In this document: in pieces, positions 8,671 through 16,989 of the stretch
Layout of the letters: every line of letters begins with the position of its first letter
How positions within the stretch are numbered: position 1 is the stretch's first letter
Source: Phycisphaerae bacterium
Lineage (GTDB): Bacteria; Planctomycetota; Phycisphaerae; UBA1845
Assembly (NCBI GenBank): GCA_029260115.1
Contig: JAJDDW010000031.1
Span: 1-38,573 of the forward strand
Reading direction: 5' to 3'
Length of the DNA: 38,573 nucleotides
The notes under the pieces: generated by a model
What the model saw: the letters and a program-made list of their open reading frames with translations, nothing else
What the model was told of the DNA's origin: nothing
The model's database searches: none
Made by a program: the position numbers and the translations under genes

Positions 8671-9603
8671 ATGAAGCCCCGGACTAAGCGTACTGATGTC
8701 TTGGGGGTTGTCTTTCTCCTCGCGGCAGGTGTGATGTGGAGCTTAAATGGCGCATTGATTAAGTTAATTAATGACGAGGGGCAGGGACCTGGCGGTGTGG
8801 TCATCGCTTTCTATCGATCGTTGTTTGCAGGGCTAGTATTGCTGCCTTTGGCGCGAGGTAAGTTACATACGTTAGCCCGTGGTAAAAATCATGAACATCG
8901 ACCCGGGATTGCTCTACATCGGGCGGTGTTGCAGCTTCGGCCTGCAGCTATTTTGTGTGTCGTCTTTTTTACGTTGATGACCGTCGCCTTTGTCGTGGCT
9001 AATACGCAAACCGAAGCAGCTAACGCAATTTTACTTCAGTACACCTCCACCTTCTGGGTGTTTGGATTGTCACCGTGGGTGCTCAAGGAAAGGCCGCAAA
9101 GACGTGTTATGTATATTTTGTTAATTGCCCTGGTGGGTATTGGTGTGATTTTCGCCGGTAATGCATCGACTGATCTTGCTGGCTTACTTATCGCACTATG
9201 TGCTGGTCTGTTTTTCGCGCTGCTGTCCTTGATGATCCGTCTTATGCGAGATTGTAATTCGGCCGCGATTACGGTTTTGAACAATCTAGGTTCTGCGTTG
9301 TTGATTCTACCACTGGTGTTACTTATTGATGGGCTATGGGTATCGCAGCGTTCGCTGTTGCTGTTGATCCTGTTGGGCGTGGTACAATTTGGAATTCCTT
9401 ATTATTTGTACACGCTTGGATTAGCTAGAGTTCCGACATATTCAGCGATCTTGTTGGTTATGATAGAGCCGGTACTCGTGCCCATTTGGGCGTATCTGGC
9501 GGTAGGCGAGACGGTCCCCACGACAACTGTCATTGGAGGCAGTATCATTTTGCTTGCTTTAGTGATGTCTGTACTATCGTCTCGATCGTCAGTGCCGAAG
9601 TGA
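8671..9603 (+). CDS. EamA/DMT-family transporter
   Basis: A 310-residue polytopic membrane protein with about ten hydrophobic helices arranged as two EamA repeats, the usual size of the drug/metabolite transporter superfamily. The first repeat begins LGVVFLLAAGVMWSLNGALIKLI and contains AFVVANTQTEAANAILLQYTS; the second ends with ILLVMIEPVLVPIWAYLAVGE, a typical EamA ending. Members export amino acids and other small metabolites. The substrate cannot be deduced here. It lies 47 bases upstream of a saccharopine-dehydrogenase-like gene in the same direction and may be cotranscribed, which would fit amino-acid metabolism. The ribosome binding site is weak. Confidence 0.85.
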   Translation: MKPRTKRTDVLGVVFLLAAGVMWSLNGALIKLINDEGQGPGGVVIAFYRSLFAGLVLLPLARGKLHTLARGKNHEHRPGIALHRAVLQLRPAAILCVVFFTLMTVAFVVANTQTEAANAILLQYTSTFWVFGLSPWVLKERPQRRVMYILLIALVGIGVIFAGNASTDLAGLLIALCAGLFFALLSLMIRLMRDCNSAAITVLNNLGSALLILPLVLLIDGLWVSQRSLLLLILLGVVQFGIPYYLYTLGLARVPTYSAILLVMIEPVLVPIWAYLAVGETVPTTTVIGGSIILLALVMSVLSSRSSVPK

Positions 9604-9650
9604 TCGACATCGAAAATATGTTTACGAATTAGATAAGAATTGAGCCTAGT

Positions 9651-10796
9651 ATGAAAAAACATAAAGCGATTGTTCTGGGGTGTGGCATGATTGGGCAGAC
9701 GATCGCTCGCGATCTTGCCAGTGACGCAGATTTTGAAGTGGCCGTGGCGGATATTAGCCCGGCCAATTTGCAGCGGCTGGCTGATGTGCCTTCCATTATG
9801 ACGCACGAGGTTAATCTCGGGGATTCGGCTGCCCTGGGCAAAGTCATTTCTTCGGCGGATATAGTGCTCGGCGCGTTGCCGAGTGTGATAGGTATTCAAT
9901 CGCTGCGGGTGATTATTGAGGCTAGCAAGCCATATTGTGACATTACATTTATGCCAGAAGATGCCATGTCGCTGGATGAGTTAGCCAAGAAGCATGGCGT
10001 AACAGCAGTGGTGGACTGTGGCGTTTCGCCGGGGTTGTCTAACCTGTGCGTGGGGTATGCTTACAAAGAAATGGATCGAGTGGATTCGACTGTCATCTAT
10101 GTGGGCGGGCTTCCGAAAAATCCTCGGCCACCTTATTTTTACACGGCCCCGTTTGCGCCTTCGGATGTTATTGAGGAATACACGAGGCCCGCACGTCTGG
10201 TAGAGGGTGGTAAAATCGTGACGCGGGAAGCACTGTCAGAGCCCGAGTTGATAGAGTTTCCACAGGCTGGAGAGCTTGAAGCTTTTAACACCGATGGTTT
10301 GCGCAGTTTGCTGAATACCGTCAAAATTCCTGATATGAAAGAGAAAACGCTTAGATATCCTGGCCATATTGATTTGATGCGCATTTTTAGAGAGACGGGA
10401 TTGTTCAATAAGTCGCCAATCGAGGTCGAAGGTGGGCGTGTTCGGCCGTTGGATGTGACGTCTAAATTGTTATTTCCGATGTGGAAGCGACAAGACGATG
10501 ACACAGAATTTACAGTTATGCGCGTCATGGCTGAGGGTGAGAAGGATGGTCAGCGCGTGCGCATGACGGTGGACCTTTATGATGAAGATCAACCTGGGAA
10601 GGCGACTTCCATGGCGCGAACGACGGCGTTCCCATGCGCGATCGTGGCCCGCATGATCGCCCGTAAGCAACTTACGGCCAGGGGTGTGTTGCCTCCAGAA
10701 TTGCTGGCCAGCGAGCCGGGATTTTACGAGGGTGTGGTTTCTGAGCTAAACAATCGCGGCGTGAAGATGACCTGTGAGTTATCAGAAGTGTCTTAG
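9651..10796 (+). CDS. saccharopine dehydrogenase family protein
   Basis: A 381-residue oxidoreductase with an N-terminal Rossmann fold: the dinucleotide-binding GCGMIG lies at residues 10-15, followed by an acidic residue at the end of strand 2 (VAVADIS). The catalytic domain contains VDCGVSPGLSN and a GGLPKNPRPPYFYTAPF segment typical of saccharopine dehydrogenase-like and lysine 6-dehydrogenase-like enzymes. It probably acts in the cytoplasm in NAD(P)-dependent amino-acid or imino-acid chemistry; the exact substrate is not known. Length and motifs are complete. It follows the EamA transporter by 47 bases. The next element on this strand is the cobalamin riboswitch, so this gene ends its own transcription unit, although no clear terminator is seen. 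Confidence 0.8.
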   Translation: MKKHKAIVLGCGMIGQTIARDLASDADFEVAVADISPANLQRLADVPSIMTHEVNLGDSAALGKVISSADIVLGALPSVIGIQSLRVIIEASKPYCDITFMPEDAMSLDELAKKHGVTAVVDCGVSPGLSNLCVGYAYKEMDRVDSTVIYVGGLPKNPRPPYFYTAPFAPSDVIEEYTRPARLVEGGKIVTREALSEPELIEFPQAGELEAFNTDGLRSLLNTVKIPDMKEKTLRYPGHIDLMRIFRETGLFNKSPIEVEGGRVRPLDVTSKLLFPMWKRQDDDTEFTVMRVMAEGEKDGQRVRMTVDLYDEDQPGKATSMARTTAFPCAIVARMIARKQLTARGVLPPELLASEPGFYEGVVSELNNRGVKMTCELSEVS

Positions 10797-10915
10797 TGAG
10801 CACGACTTACATCCGGAAGCGAGCGAATTGTTTGGTTTTGATACGTGTAAATTTAGAAATTATTCTTGACGCGGCGACGCGAAATTGTTAGTGGTAGTTC
10901 CTCGCGATTGTCTTT

Positions 10916-10943
10916 TTGTCGCGGTCTTTGAAAATTGTATATG
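10916..10943 (+). promoter_or_regulatory. possible promoter of the cobalamin-riboswitch transcript
   Basis: TTGTCG (10916-10921) and TATATG (10938-10943) are 16 bases apart and would start transcription close to the 5' edge of the riboswitch. An alternative, TTGACG at 10866-10871, has a poorer -10. Matches are weak, so this is a suggestion only. Confidence 0.25.
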
Positions 10944-10945
10944 TC

Positions 10946-11149
10946 GCGATTGACGGTTTTCATCTGAAGATGGAATAAAAGGGAAGGTGGTGCAAATCCA
11001 CCGTGGACCCGCCGCTGTGATCGGGGACGAACGCCGCAAAGTGCCATTGGCGCGTTTTTGATGTTAGGCTATATCGCCTGATAGCAAGACCGTCGAGAAG
11101 GCGCGGTTAGTAGAATGATCCGTAAGCCAGAAGACCTGCCGATGATCGC
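10946..11149 (+). promoter_or_regulatory. cobalamin (B12) riboswitch aptamer
   Basis: The conserved core is directly readable. GGGAAGGTGGTGCAAATCC is followed by a CCCGCCGCTGTGA element (10981-11020 region), then GTGCCATTGGC (11041-11051), GAGAAGGCGCGG (11095-11106), GATCCGTAAGCC, and the B12 box AAGCCAGAAGACCTGCC at 11124-11140. The box differs from the common AAGCCAGGAGACCTGCC form by one base. GCGAT (10946) and ATCGC (11145) can close the outer stem. Such RNAs bind adenosyl-, methyl- or hydroxocobalamin and normally repress uptake or synthesis genes when B12 is plentiful. It lies upstream of surface-protein genes, with no recognised B12 biosynthesis gene nearby. Confidence 0.95.
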
Positions 11150-11248
11150 ATTTTTTGGTTGGGTACCTTCGTAGGATTGAGGTACTGTGATCAGCGTGCT
11201 CATTGCGAGGTCTGTATTTATCATCTCGCACCTTATGTGACGTATTTG

Positions 11249-11288
11249 ATCCCAGTATCTTCGCTTTGAAGGTGCCGGGATTTTTTTT
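11249..11288 (+). terminator. intrinsic terminator forming the riboswitch expression platform
   Basis: ATCCCAGTATCTTC (11249-11262) pairs with GAAGGTGCCGGGAT (11268-11281), with two G-U pairs and one mismatch, around the loop GCTTT and followed by a run of T to 11288. It stands between the aptamer and the first start codon. GGTACCTTC at 11162-11170 can pair with GAAGGTGCC at 11268-11276 and would then act as the antiterminator. GTACCT (11163-11168) can instead pair locally with AGGTAC (11180-11185), which would release the terminator. The pairings are read from the sequence; the switching model is inferred. Confidence 0.85.
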
Positions 11289-11337
11289 ATTCGGTTGTTT
11301 ACGCTGCGAGGATCAGCAAGGCCGAGGAAGGATGCGT

Positions 11338-12459
11338 ATGATGCGCACATGTTTTTGGTTTTCTACTTATCTTGTTTTGGGGGGGTTGGGGTCGACGAAT
11401 GCATTGGCTGATGCTTTTGACAATTATGCTTTGGATGGATCGATAGAATTGCCAACGGGGGCAGGTCCGTTCGATACGTTGGCCGATGGTCGTATCGTCA
11501 CGATCGTAGCGGCAGATATTATGGTCGAAAATGTAGCAGGTTCCGGGACGTTTGGTTTATTGGGCGTACTACCGAATGCGGATATTTCAGGTTTTGGGGC
11601 GAGTTTTTTGCGAGTATCTCCAAACGGCGGGCAAATAGCTGTTGGTAACAATGGCGGCGCTTCCGGTGTTGATTTTGAGGTTGGTGTTTTTGATTCGGCT
11701 ACGCTAGCTGGCCAGTGGTTACGAGCGGCTTCTTTTGATGCTACTTGGCTCGATGAAGTTTCGATCGCTTTATCTGCTGGTGATTTTTCTACCGGCATTG
11801 TGACGATGTTGGATACTACGTCGGTAGATACGGCTAATCCGATTAACCCTACAGCGGTTTCGAATATAGGTGGTGCTTCCGGAGGGGTAGCATTTGATGG
11901 GTTAGGAAATCTCTATACCGGCAATGGCTTTATGGCAGCGGGGCCTAGCGGTACGGGGGTAGTGAAAGCGTTTTCGATGTCTGATTGGACCAATGCGACT
12001 GGTACAGCGACTCCGCTTAATTTCGAAATGAGCGGCCTGGAAATCGTGGACGTTTTGTCGGCTTCTTCGCTTGGCTACGATGCTGAGGGAAACTTGCATG
12101 TCGCTGGCGGAGATTTCGATTTACCTAAGGTCGACTTTGTGGCTTTGGTGAGGTCAAACGTTGTGGCTTCCGCGCTAGCGGGCTTGGGCGCGGCGGATAT
12201 TAGCGATGCGTCGCAGGTAAGACGGCTAGACCCAGATAACATCGACAATTTCAATTTTTATTCAGTGTGTTATAATGCGTCGCTTCGGCGTCTGCATATA
12301 CGCAGTGCTGGTTCAACAACTGTTTTTACCTATAACGACCCCACGCAGCCAGTCCCTACTGTTTCCACATGGGGGTTGGGCGTGATGTGTTTGTCCATGA
12401 TTACCATGGCTACTTTGGTATTGCGTAAGCAGACGGTTGCGGTGAGATCAGTAGCGTAG
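11338..12459 (+). CDS. secreted beta-propeller-like protein with IPTL-CTERM sorting tail, under B12 riboswitch control
   Basis: About 373 residues with a signal peptide (MMRTCFWFSTYLVLGGLG, ending STNALA). The body contains recurring blade-like units such as LADGRIVTI, FLRVSPNGGQIAVGNN, GVAFDGLGNLYTGN and LGYDAEGNLHVAGG, the pattern of NHL/YVTN-type beta-propellers. The C-terminus has PVPTVSTWGLGVMCLS, a hydrophobic helix and LRKQ: an IPTL-CTERM motif that would direct sorting to the cell surface. The frame is open from 11203 inside the leader, but GAGGAAGG at 11324-11331 points to a start at 11338 (ATGs at 11332 and 11341 are alternatives). It is the first gene behind the riboswitch. In Bacteroides the surface beta-propeller BtuG binds B12 with very high affinity, so a B12-capture role is plausible. 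That is inference from context and fold, not from clear sequence similarity. Confidence 0.75.
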   Translation: MMRTCFWFSTYLVLGGLGSTNALADAFDNYALDGSIELPTGAGPFDTLADGRIVTIVAADIMVENVAGSGTFGLLGVLPNADISGFGASFLRVSPNGGQIAVGNNGGASGVDFEVGVFDSATLAGQWLRAASFDATWLDEVSIALSAGDFSTGIVTMLDTTSVDTANPINPTAVSNIGGASGGVAFDGLGNLYTGNGFMAAGPSGTGVVKAFSMSDWTNATGTATPLNFEMSGLEIVDVLSASSLGYDAEGNLHVAGGDFDLPKVDFVALVRSNVVASALAGLGAADISDASQVRRLDPDNIDNFNFYSVCYNASLRRLHIRSAGSTTVFTYNDPTQPVPTVSTWGLGVMCLSMITMATLVLRKQTVAVRSVA

Positions 12460-12606
12460 GGTTAAAATAAACATTGCGATTACAAGCCTTACGATTGCTT
12501 GAACAGATGTAAGTCGTGTCCCGGCGCGAATGTGAATACGGTCAAGCCCAATAGGGCATGGTTGTCGTGTCGAACCCGTTTAGCAAAAGGTGCTTAAAGT
12601 AACGTT

Positions 12607-13758
12607 ATGTTGTTTTTGACGAACAAAATTATCATGATGACGGTTGTTACTTTGGTGCAAGTGCTTTCCGGAGAGGAGCCTTTTGCTGTTCGTGTGCTCG
12701 AATATTCGCCCGCGCCGGGGCAATTTGTAAATAGTGTGACGGACGACGGGTATGCCATTAATGATCCTATAGCTGCTGTCGGTGCGCCCGATGGTGGCGG
12801 TACGGCTGATGGTGCGTTAGATGTTGTTACGCTTGGCGGTTTTGGCGGATCCATTGCATTAGCTTTTGACCACATGGTTGAGGATCATCCACTGAATCCT
12901 TATGGGATGGACGCGATCGTGTTTGGTAATGCGTGGTGGGTTGTTGGAGATGTAAACCGACATTGGGCGGAGTGTGGGACGATAGAAATTTCGCTCGATG
13001 CCAATGAAAACGATGTGGCTGACGACCCTTGGTATTTAATCCCAGGATCACATATTAGTCAGCCTGTCGCTCAGTTCGTCAGTCAGACATGGGATAACAA
13101 TACGAACGATGCAACATATCCGCCGGCTGATGCGTTATGGATTCCGCCGGGATTTTTTGCAGTTGGCGAAACGATGGTATCGACCGTGGCCTATGCCTTG
13201 CCGTTGGATGTCTTTGGCAATACATCCGTTGTAAATCCATTATCTGGAACGGGTCAAGAGGGTGTGTTTGGATATACTGATTATACGCCCACACTATTTC
13301 TCGGCGACTTGGATGGCGATGATTTTGTTGATGACTTTTCACTGACACCAGAGGAATTCTACACCGTTGCGGACAACCCATATTTCACTGGCATTTCAGC
13401 GGGGTCTGGGGGGGGAGATGCATTTGATATTGCCTGGGCTATTGACCCTAGCAGCGGCGCGTTTGCATTGCTTCCGGGCTTTCATTTTTTGCGGATTACG
13501 ACAAGCGTAAATGCCGTGTTGGGCCCGTTCGGTGAAAAATCTGTAGAAGTGGATGCCGTTTCAGATGTTCGGCCAGATCTGACGGGTGATGCCGATGGAG
13601 ACGTGGACATTGATCTGCGTGACATATCTTTTGCGCTGACGTGTTTGTCCCACGATGGAAATAGTCGCGCGGCTTGTGCGCCAGCAGAGATCAATTTGGT
13701 TCGTATAGTAGAGCCGTCAGATTTGATTCAGGTTATGGTTAGGATGACAGGGCCTTGA
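12607..13758 (+). CDS. secreted PAPGQF-family surface protein with dockerin-like C-terminus, probable B12-regulon member
   Basis: A 383-residue protein with a signal peptide to about residue 22 (VLSGEEP). It then has VLEYSPAPGQFVN, VTLGGFGGSIALAFDH, MDAIVFGNAWW, WAECGTIEISLDAN and ADDPWYLIPGSHI. From memory, this motif series also occurs in cell-surface proteins encoded in Bacteroidota B12-uptake loci (PAPGQFIN, then FDHSI, GN-x-F and DTWYEL-x-GSE), which should be checked by a search. The C-terminal 65 residues, DLTGDADGDVDIDLRDI and onward, form a dockerin-like calcium-binding segment. It lies 147 bases after the beta-propeller gene with no visible terminator or promoter between, so it is probably read from the riboswitch transcript. 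Its stop overlaps the next start (TGATG). The ribosome binding site is AAAGGTG. The ligand is unproven. Confidence 0.75.
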   Translation: MLFLTNKIIMMTVVTLVQVLSGEEPFAVRVLEYSPAPGQFVNSVTDDGYAINDPIAAVGAPDGGGTADGALDVVTLGGFGGSIALAFDHMVEDHPLNPYGMDAIVFGNAWWVVGDVNRHWAECGTIEISLDANENDVADDPWYLIPGSHISQPVAQFVSQTWDNNTNDATYPPADALWIPPGFFAVGETMVSTVAYALPLDVFGNTSVVNPLSGTGQEGVFGYTDYTPTLFLGDLDGDDFVDDFSLTPEEFYTVADNPYFTGISAGSGGGDAFDIAWAIDPSSGAFALLPGFHFLRITTSVNAVLGPFGEKSVEVDAVSDVRPDLTGDADGDVDIDLRDISFALTCLSHDGNSRAACAPAEINLVRIVEPSDLIQVMVRMTGP

Positions 13759-14573
13759 TGCTTGTAAAAGGAAGCCAAATCCGGTTGAATTATTCCCGCA
13801 GTGCATTCACATTGTTGGAAATTCTTATCGTGATAGGTATGGTGTCAGCGTTGACCGCAATGATCTTGCCAGCCATGTCAAAGGCGCGTGAACAAGCGAA
13901 TACGATCGTGTGCAGGTCGAATCTCAATCAAATCATGCTGGCTAATCGTTATTATGCAGAAGCGAATGGCGGTAGATATTGTCCGGGCGCTGCAGAATTT
14001 CGTAGCAATCTGAATCGGTGGCATGGCTCGCGCCCTCGCCGGGGGATGCCGTTTGACTCCTCGGCTGGTCCGTTGACCGATTACTTAGGCGATGCCCAAG
14101 GGATACGAACCTGCCCAAGTTTTCCAGCCGAGCAAATCGCAGCGGAGAGTGGAGGATTTGAGACGGGCAATGGCGGGTATGGCTACAACAATGCCTACAT
14201 CGGCGTCATGGGTGGTGAACAGGCTGCCGATGTGTTTACTATCAAAACGGATCGGTCTGGCGTGCTTGTGGATTGGGTGGCTCAACCAGCCAGCACGATC
14301 ATGTTCGGAGATGCGGCCTTCGCGTCTAAATCGCTTATTGAATATAGCTTTGCTGAGCCGAGATTTCATCCACGACACCCATCATACCGGGCAGACCCCT
14401 CGATCCATTTTCGTCACGCTAAATCAGCTAATATCGGGTGGGTGGATGGACATGTGGACTCCCAACGGCTGGTATTCAGTCATTCTAGTGGATACTACCC
14501 CCTCGATCCTTCTTCAGTCGATATCGGGTGGTCGGGCAAGGCGGATGATAATTCGTTGTTTGACCTAAAATAA
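13758..14573 (+). CDS. type II secretion/type IV pilin-like pseudopilin with H-X9-DG motif
   Basis: A 271-residue protein. A short basic leader ends SRSA, then FTLLEILIVIGMVSALTAMILPAM forms the methylated pilin-like hydrophobic helix, with the conserved Glu at position 5 of the mature form. The residue before the cleavage site is Ala16 rather than the usual Gly. Near residue 220, HAKSANIGWVDG matches the H-X9-DG motif of the abundant planctomycete pseudopilin family. The ATG overlaps the TGA of the upstream gene (TGATG), which implies translational coupling; the frame could also start at a TTG one codon earlier, but the ATG is preferred. As the last gene after the B12 riboswitch, it may be a structural partner that exposes or exports the two surface proteins. 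That link is inferred from gene order. Confidence 0.85.
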   Translation: MLVKGSQIRLNYSRSAFTLLEILIVIGMVSALTAMILPAMSKAREQANTIVCRSNLNQIMLANRYYAEANGGRYCPGAAEFRSNLNRWHGSRPRRGMPFDSSAGPLTDYLGDAQGIRTCPSFPAEQIAAESGGFETGNGGYGYNNAYIGVMGGEQAADVFTIKTDRSGVLVDWVAQPASTIMFGDAAFASKSLIEYSFAEPRFHPRHPSYRADPSIHFRHAKSANIGWVDGHVDSQRLVFSHSSGYYPLDPSSVDIGWSGKADDNSLFDLK

Positions 14574-14604
14574 TGCTTCTTACCATCCATCAAATAGCCG
14601 TTGC

Positions 14605-14624
14605 ATTCATGCTATAGCACGAAT
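14605..14624. repeat. near-palindrome downstream of the B12-regulated genes
   Basis: ATTCATGCTATAGCACGAAT is symmetrical except for one base pair, with TGCTATAGCA at its centre. It has no T-run. It lies between the pseudopilin stop and the lipoprotein gene and could be an operator or a weak hairpin. Confidence 0.4.
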
Positions 14625-14737
14625 TGCGATTTGGCAGCGGTGTGCCATAATAGGGGAGGGCTGAGCATTGGCTCTGATTACTGGTGATGGCTGCGTATGG
14701 GCGTAGTGAATGTTGTAAGTATTTGAGATAGGTAGAT

Positions 14738-15460
14738 ATGTCTAAGAATAATTATGTTTACGTAATATTGCCTTGTATTTGGCTCTTATTGGTCGGGTGC
14801 GAGCCAGCGGTTGAATCTCCTACTCAACAAGCTGAAACTTCTGAGTCAGCATCTGCGCATCCAGTTGTTGTCGAGAAATCTGTCGACCAGAACGCGCCTG
14901 TTCCGTCAAATTTGAAGTTTGTCAATTGGCAAAAAGCGACTCCGCAAATGCGCGATCGCATGGCTGAAAAATTTGTTTCAGACGGCAGCTTATTGGGCAA
15001 AGTCGAGGACGAAGTTGAAGCTCAATTGGGAAAGCCAGATTTTCGTTCTGAGCGATTTATCTACAGCTTTGAATTTGGCGAAAAGCTTGAGGGTAGTAGT
15101 GCGCCGTCGCTTATCTTGAATTTGAATTGTGAAGGGCTAGTGGAGACAGCAGGGCAGGCGACGTTTCCGCGTCAAATGACTCCCGAGTCCTTCGATGAGA
15201 AAAAGTGGAAAGTCGGAACCGATCAGCAACGTTTTTACATGGCGCCATCGTTGGCGAAGAGTAAGCGTATGATTGGTATGTCACGTGAGAGTGCGGTAGA
15301 ACTTCTTGGCGAGCCTACGAAGCGGACTCTTCCACAAATAGCCTATTATAGTCGGCCTAGGATTGCTGGCGCGACGGCCCCAGCAGACCCTAACCGTAAG
15401 CTGATTATTAAATTCAATGAGTTGTATCAAGTTGATAAGGTGATCTATACACAGAAGTAA
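14738..15460 (+). CDS. lipoprotein with two BamE/SmpA-like segments
   Basis: A 240-residue protein with a signal peptide and a clear lipobox, LLVGC, giving lipidated Cys21. A low-complexity Ser/Gln/Ala/Glu linker follows (about residues 22-55). Two stretches resemble the BamE/SmpA pattern of a short helix, LG-x-P, and beta strands: GKVEDEVEAQLGKPDFRSE followed by FIYSFEFG, and GMSRESAVELLGEPTKR followed by IAYYSRPR. BamE-like domains occur in outer-membrane assembly lipoproteins and in many other small envelope proteins, so the exact function is unknown. It is 164 bases after the pseudopilin gene and probably has its own promoter. It converges with the two-component genes. Confidence 0.65.
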   Translation: MSKNNYVYVILPCIWLLLVGCEPAVESPTQQAETSESASAHPVVVEKSVDQNAPVPSNLKFVNWQKATPQMRDRMAEKFVSDGSLLGKVEDEVEAQLGKPDFRSERFIYSFEFGEKLEGSSAPSLILNLNCEGLVETAGQATFPRQMTPESFDEKKWKVGTDQQRFYMAPSLAKSKRMIGMSRESAVELLGEPTKRTLPQIAYYSRPRIAGATAPADPNRKLIIKFNELYQVDKVIYTQK

Positions 15461-15535
15461 TTTTGGTATGAGATCATGGGTTCGTGCAGTATCGAAATCG
15501 CTTAGACGTTATTCGCCAGACGATCGAAGTTAGGT

Positions 15536-16936
15536 TTAAGTCGCACGCATGACAGGCACGTCAAGCCCGTATCGTTTCATTTTTTTGTAAAGCGTGGTTC
15601 GATTAATTTCGAGCTGCTCAGCCGTAGCCTGACGATTCCAATCGTTGGCGCGCAAGGCCGTTTCGAGAATACGCTTTTCTGGCACTTCTAATGCCTGTTT
15701 TAAGGGCATGGGGATGTAGAGCGTGGTGGAATGATCGGTCTGCGGGATGGACAGAATTTTCTCAGGGAGATGTTCCATGTGTAGCTGCGTACCTTGGCAG
15801 AGCACTACCGCACGAGCCATAACATTTTCCAACTCTCGCACGTTTCCTGGCCAACTGTAACGCTGCAGTGCTTGTACGACTTCATCGTCTAATCCGGTTA
15901 CGCGCGAATTCATTTCGGCTGCACTTTGTTGGAGAAAATGGGTAGCGAGTAGCGGGACGTCAGTCATGCGATCGCATAGTTTTGGCATATCGATGGACAC
16001 GACGTTGATGCGATAGTAGAGGTCTTGACGAAATCGGCCTGCTTCGACCTCTTGTTCAAGATCAACATTGCTCGCTACGATTAGTCGGACATCTACCGTT
16101 TCGGTCTTATTGCTACCGACCGGCTCAAACTGATGAGATTGCAACACGCGCAGTAGCTTGACTTGCATAGCTGGGGACGCAGTGGAAATTTCATCGAGAA
16201 ATAGCGTGCCACAATCTGCTGCTTTGAATTTTCCAGGCTTGTTAGACACCGCGCCAGTAAACGCACCGCGTACGTGACCAAACAGCTCGCTTTCAAGAAG
16301 CGTTTCTGGTAATGACCCACAGCTTACTTCGATAAAAGGCTTGTCTCGGCGAGCGCTCTGTTGGTGAATGACGCCGGCGATGAGTGATTTTCCCGTACCC
16401 GAAGGCCCTTGCACGAGCACGCTCACTTTTGAGTCCGCTATCGTTTCTACGAGATCAAAAATACGGAGCATGCGGTGGTCGTGCCCCATGATTGCGTCTA
16501 GGCCATACCTTTGATCGAGCCGTTTTTTAAGCTGCTGATTTTCTTCGACGATAGAATGTTGGGCTACGGCCCGTTGTACACATAGTGTCAACTCTTCATC
16601 GTGGATGGGTTTCGTTAAATAATCGTGAGCGCCAAGTTTTATTGCTTCGACCGCACTCTCGATCGTGCCATAGCCTGTCATCATGATAACGCCGATTTCC
16701 GGATGCTTTTTCTTAAGGGTAGCCAACAGTTCGAACCCGTTACCACCGGGCAAGTTTATGTCGCTTAGCACAATATCAATGGGCTTGGATTCCAGTACGC
16801 GCATCGCGTCGGTGAAGGATTGGGCTGAATCGACGGCGTACCCATCCAACGCAAGGAATTCCACGAGCGAGTCGAGTATGATTTTATCGTCGTCGACGAC
16901 AAGAATATTGGCGGGTGTTGTGGGTTGTTGTGACAT
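15536..16936 (-). CDS. NtrC-type sigma-54-dependent response regulator
   Basis: About 466 residues with three domains. The receiver domain has the acidic pocket DDD at 15-17 and phospho-acceptor Asp59 (VLSDINLPG). The central AAA+ domain has Walker A GPSGTGKS, the sigma-54 contact loop GAFTGA, and Walker B TLFLDEI. The C-terminal Fis-type helix-turn-helix is RQATAEQLEINRTTLYKKMKRYGL. All parts needed to activate sigma-54 promoters are intact. Walker A ends in Ser instead of the more usual Glu. The frame starts at 16945, but AGGA is nine bases before the ATG at 16936, which I choose. It lies 53 bases after its kinase on the same strand, so the two form a two-component system. No target promoter can be assigned with confidence. 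Confidence 0.9.
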   Translation of the reverse strand: MSQQPTTPANILVVDDDKIILDSLVEFLALDGYAVDSAQSFTDAMRVLESKPIDIVLSDINLPGGNGFELLATLKKKHPEIGVIMMTGYGTIESAVEAIKLGAHDYLTKPIHDEELTLCVQRAVAQHSIVEENQQLKKRLDQRYGLDAIMGHDHRMLRIFDLVETIADSKVSVLVQGPSGTGKSLIAGVIHQQSARRDKPFIEVSCGSLPETLLESELFGHVRGAFTGAVSNKPGKFKAADCGTLFLDEISTASPAMQVKLLRVLQSHQFEPVGSNKTETVDVRLIVASNVDLEQEVEAGRFRQDLYYRINVVSIDMPKLCDRMTDVPLLATHFLQQSAAEMNSRVTGLDDEVVQALQRYSWPGNVRELENVMARAVVLCQGTQLHMEHLPEKILSIPQTDHSTTLYIPMPLKQALEVPEKRILETALRANDWNRQATAEQLEINRTTLYKKMKRYGLDVPVMRAT

Positions 16937-16989
16937 GATACGCATTCCTGTCGTGTTCGCACGTTAATAGACGCGCGAGGTCGAACTTG

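Noticed and set aside
10853..11350. Minus-strand open frames over the riboswitch
   Set aside because: The conserved aptamer and terminator on the plus strand explain this region; the products look random.
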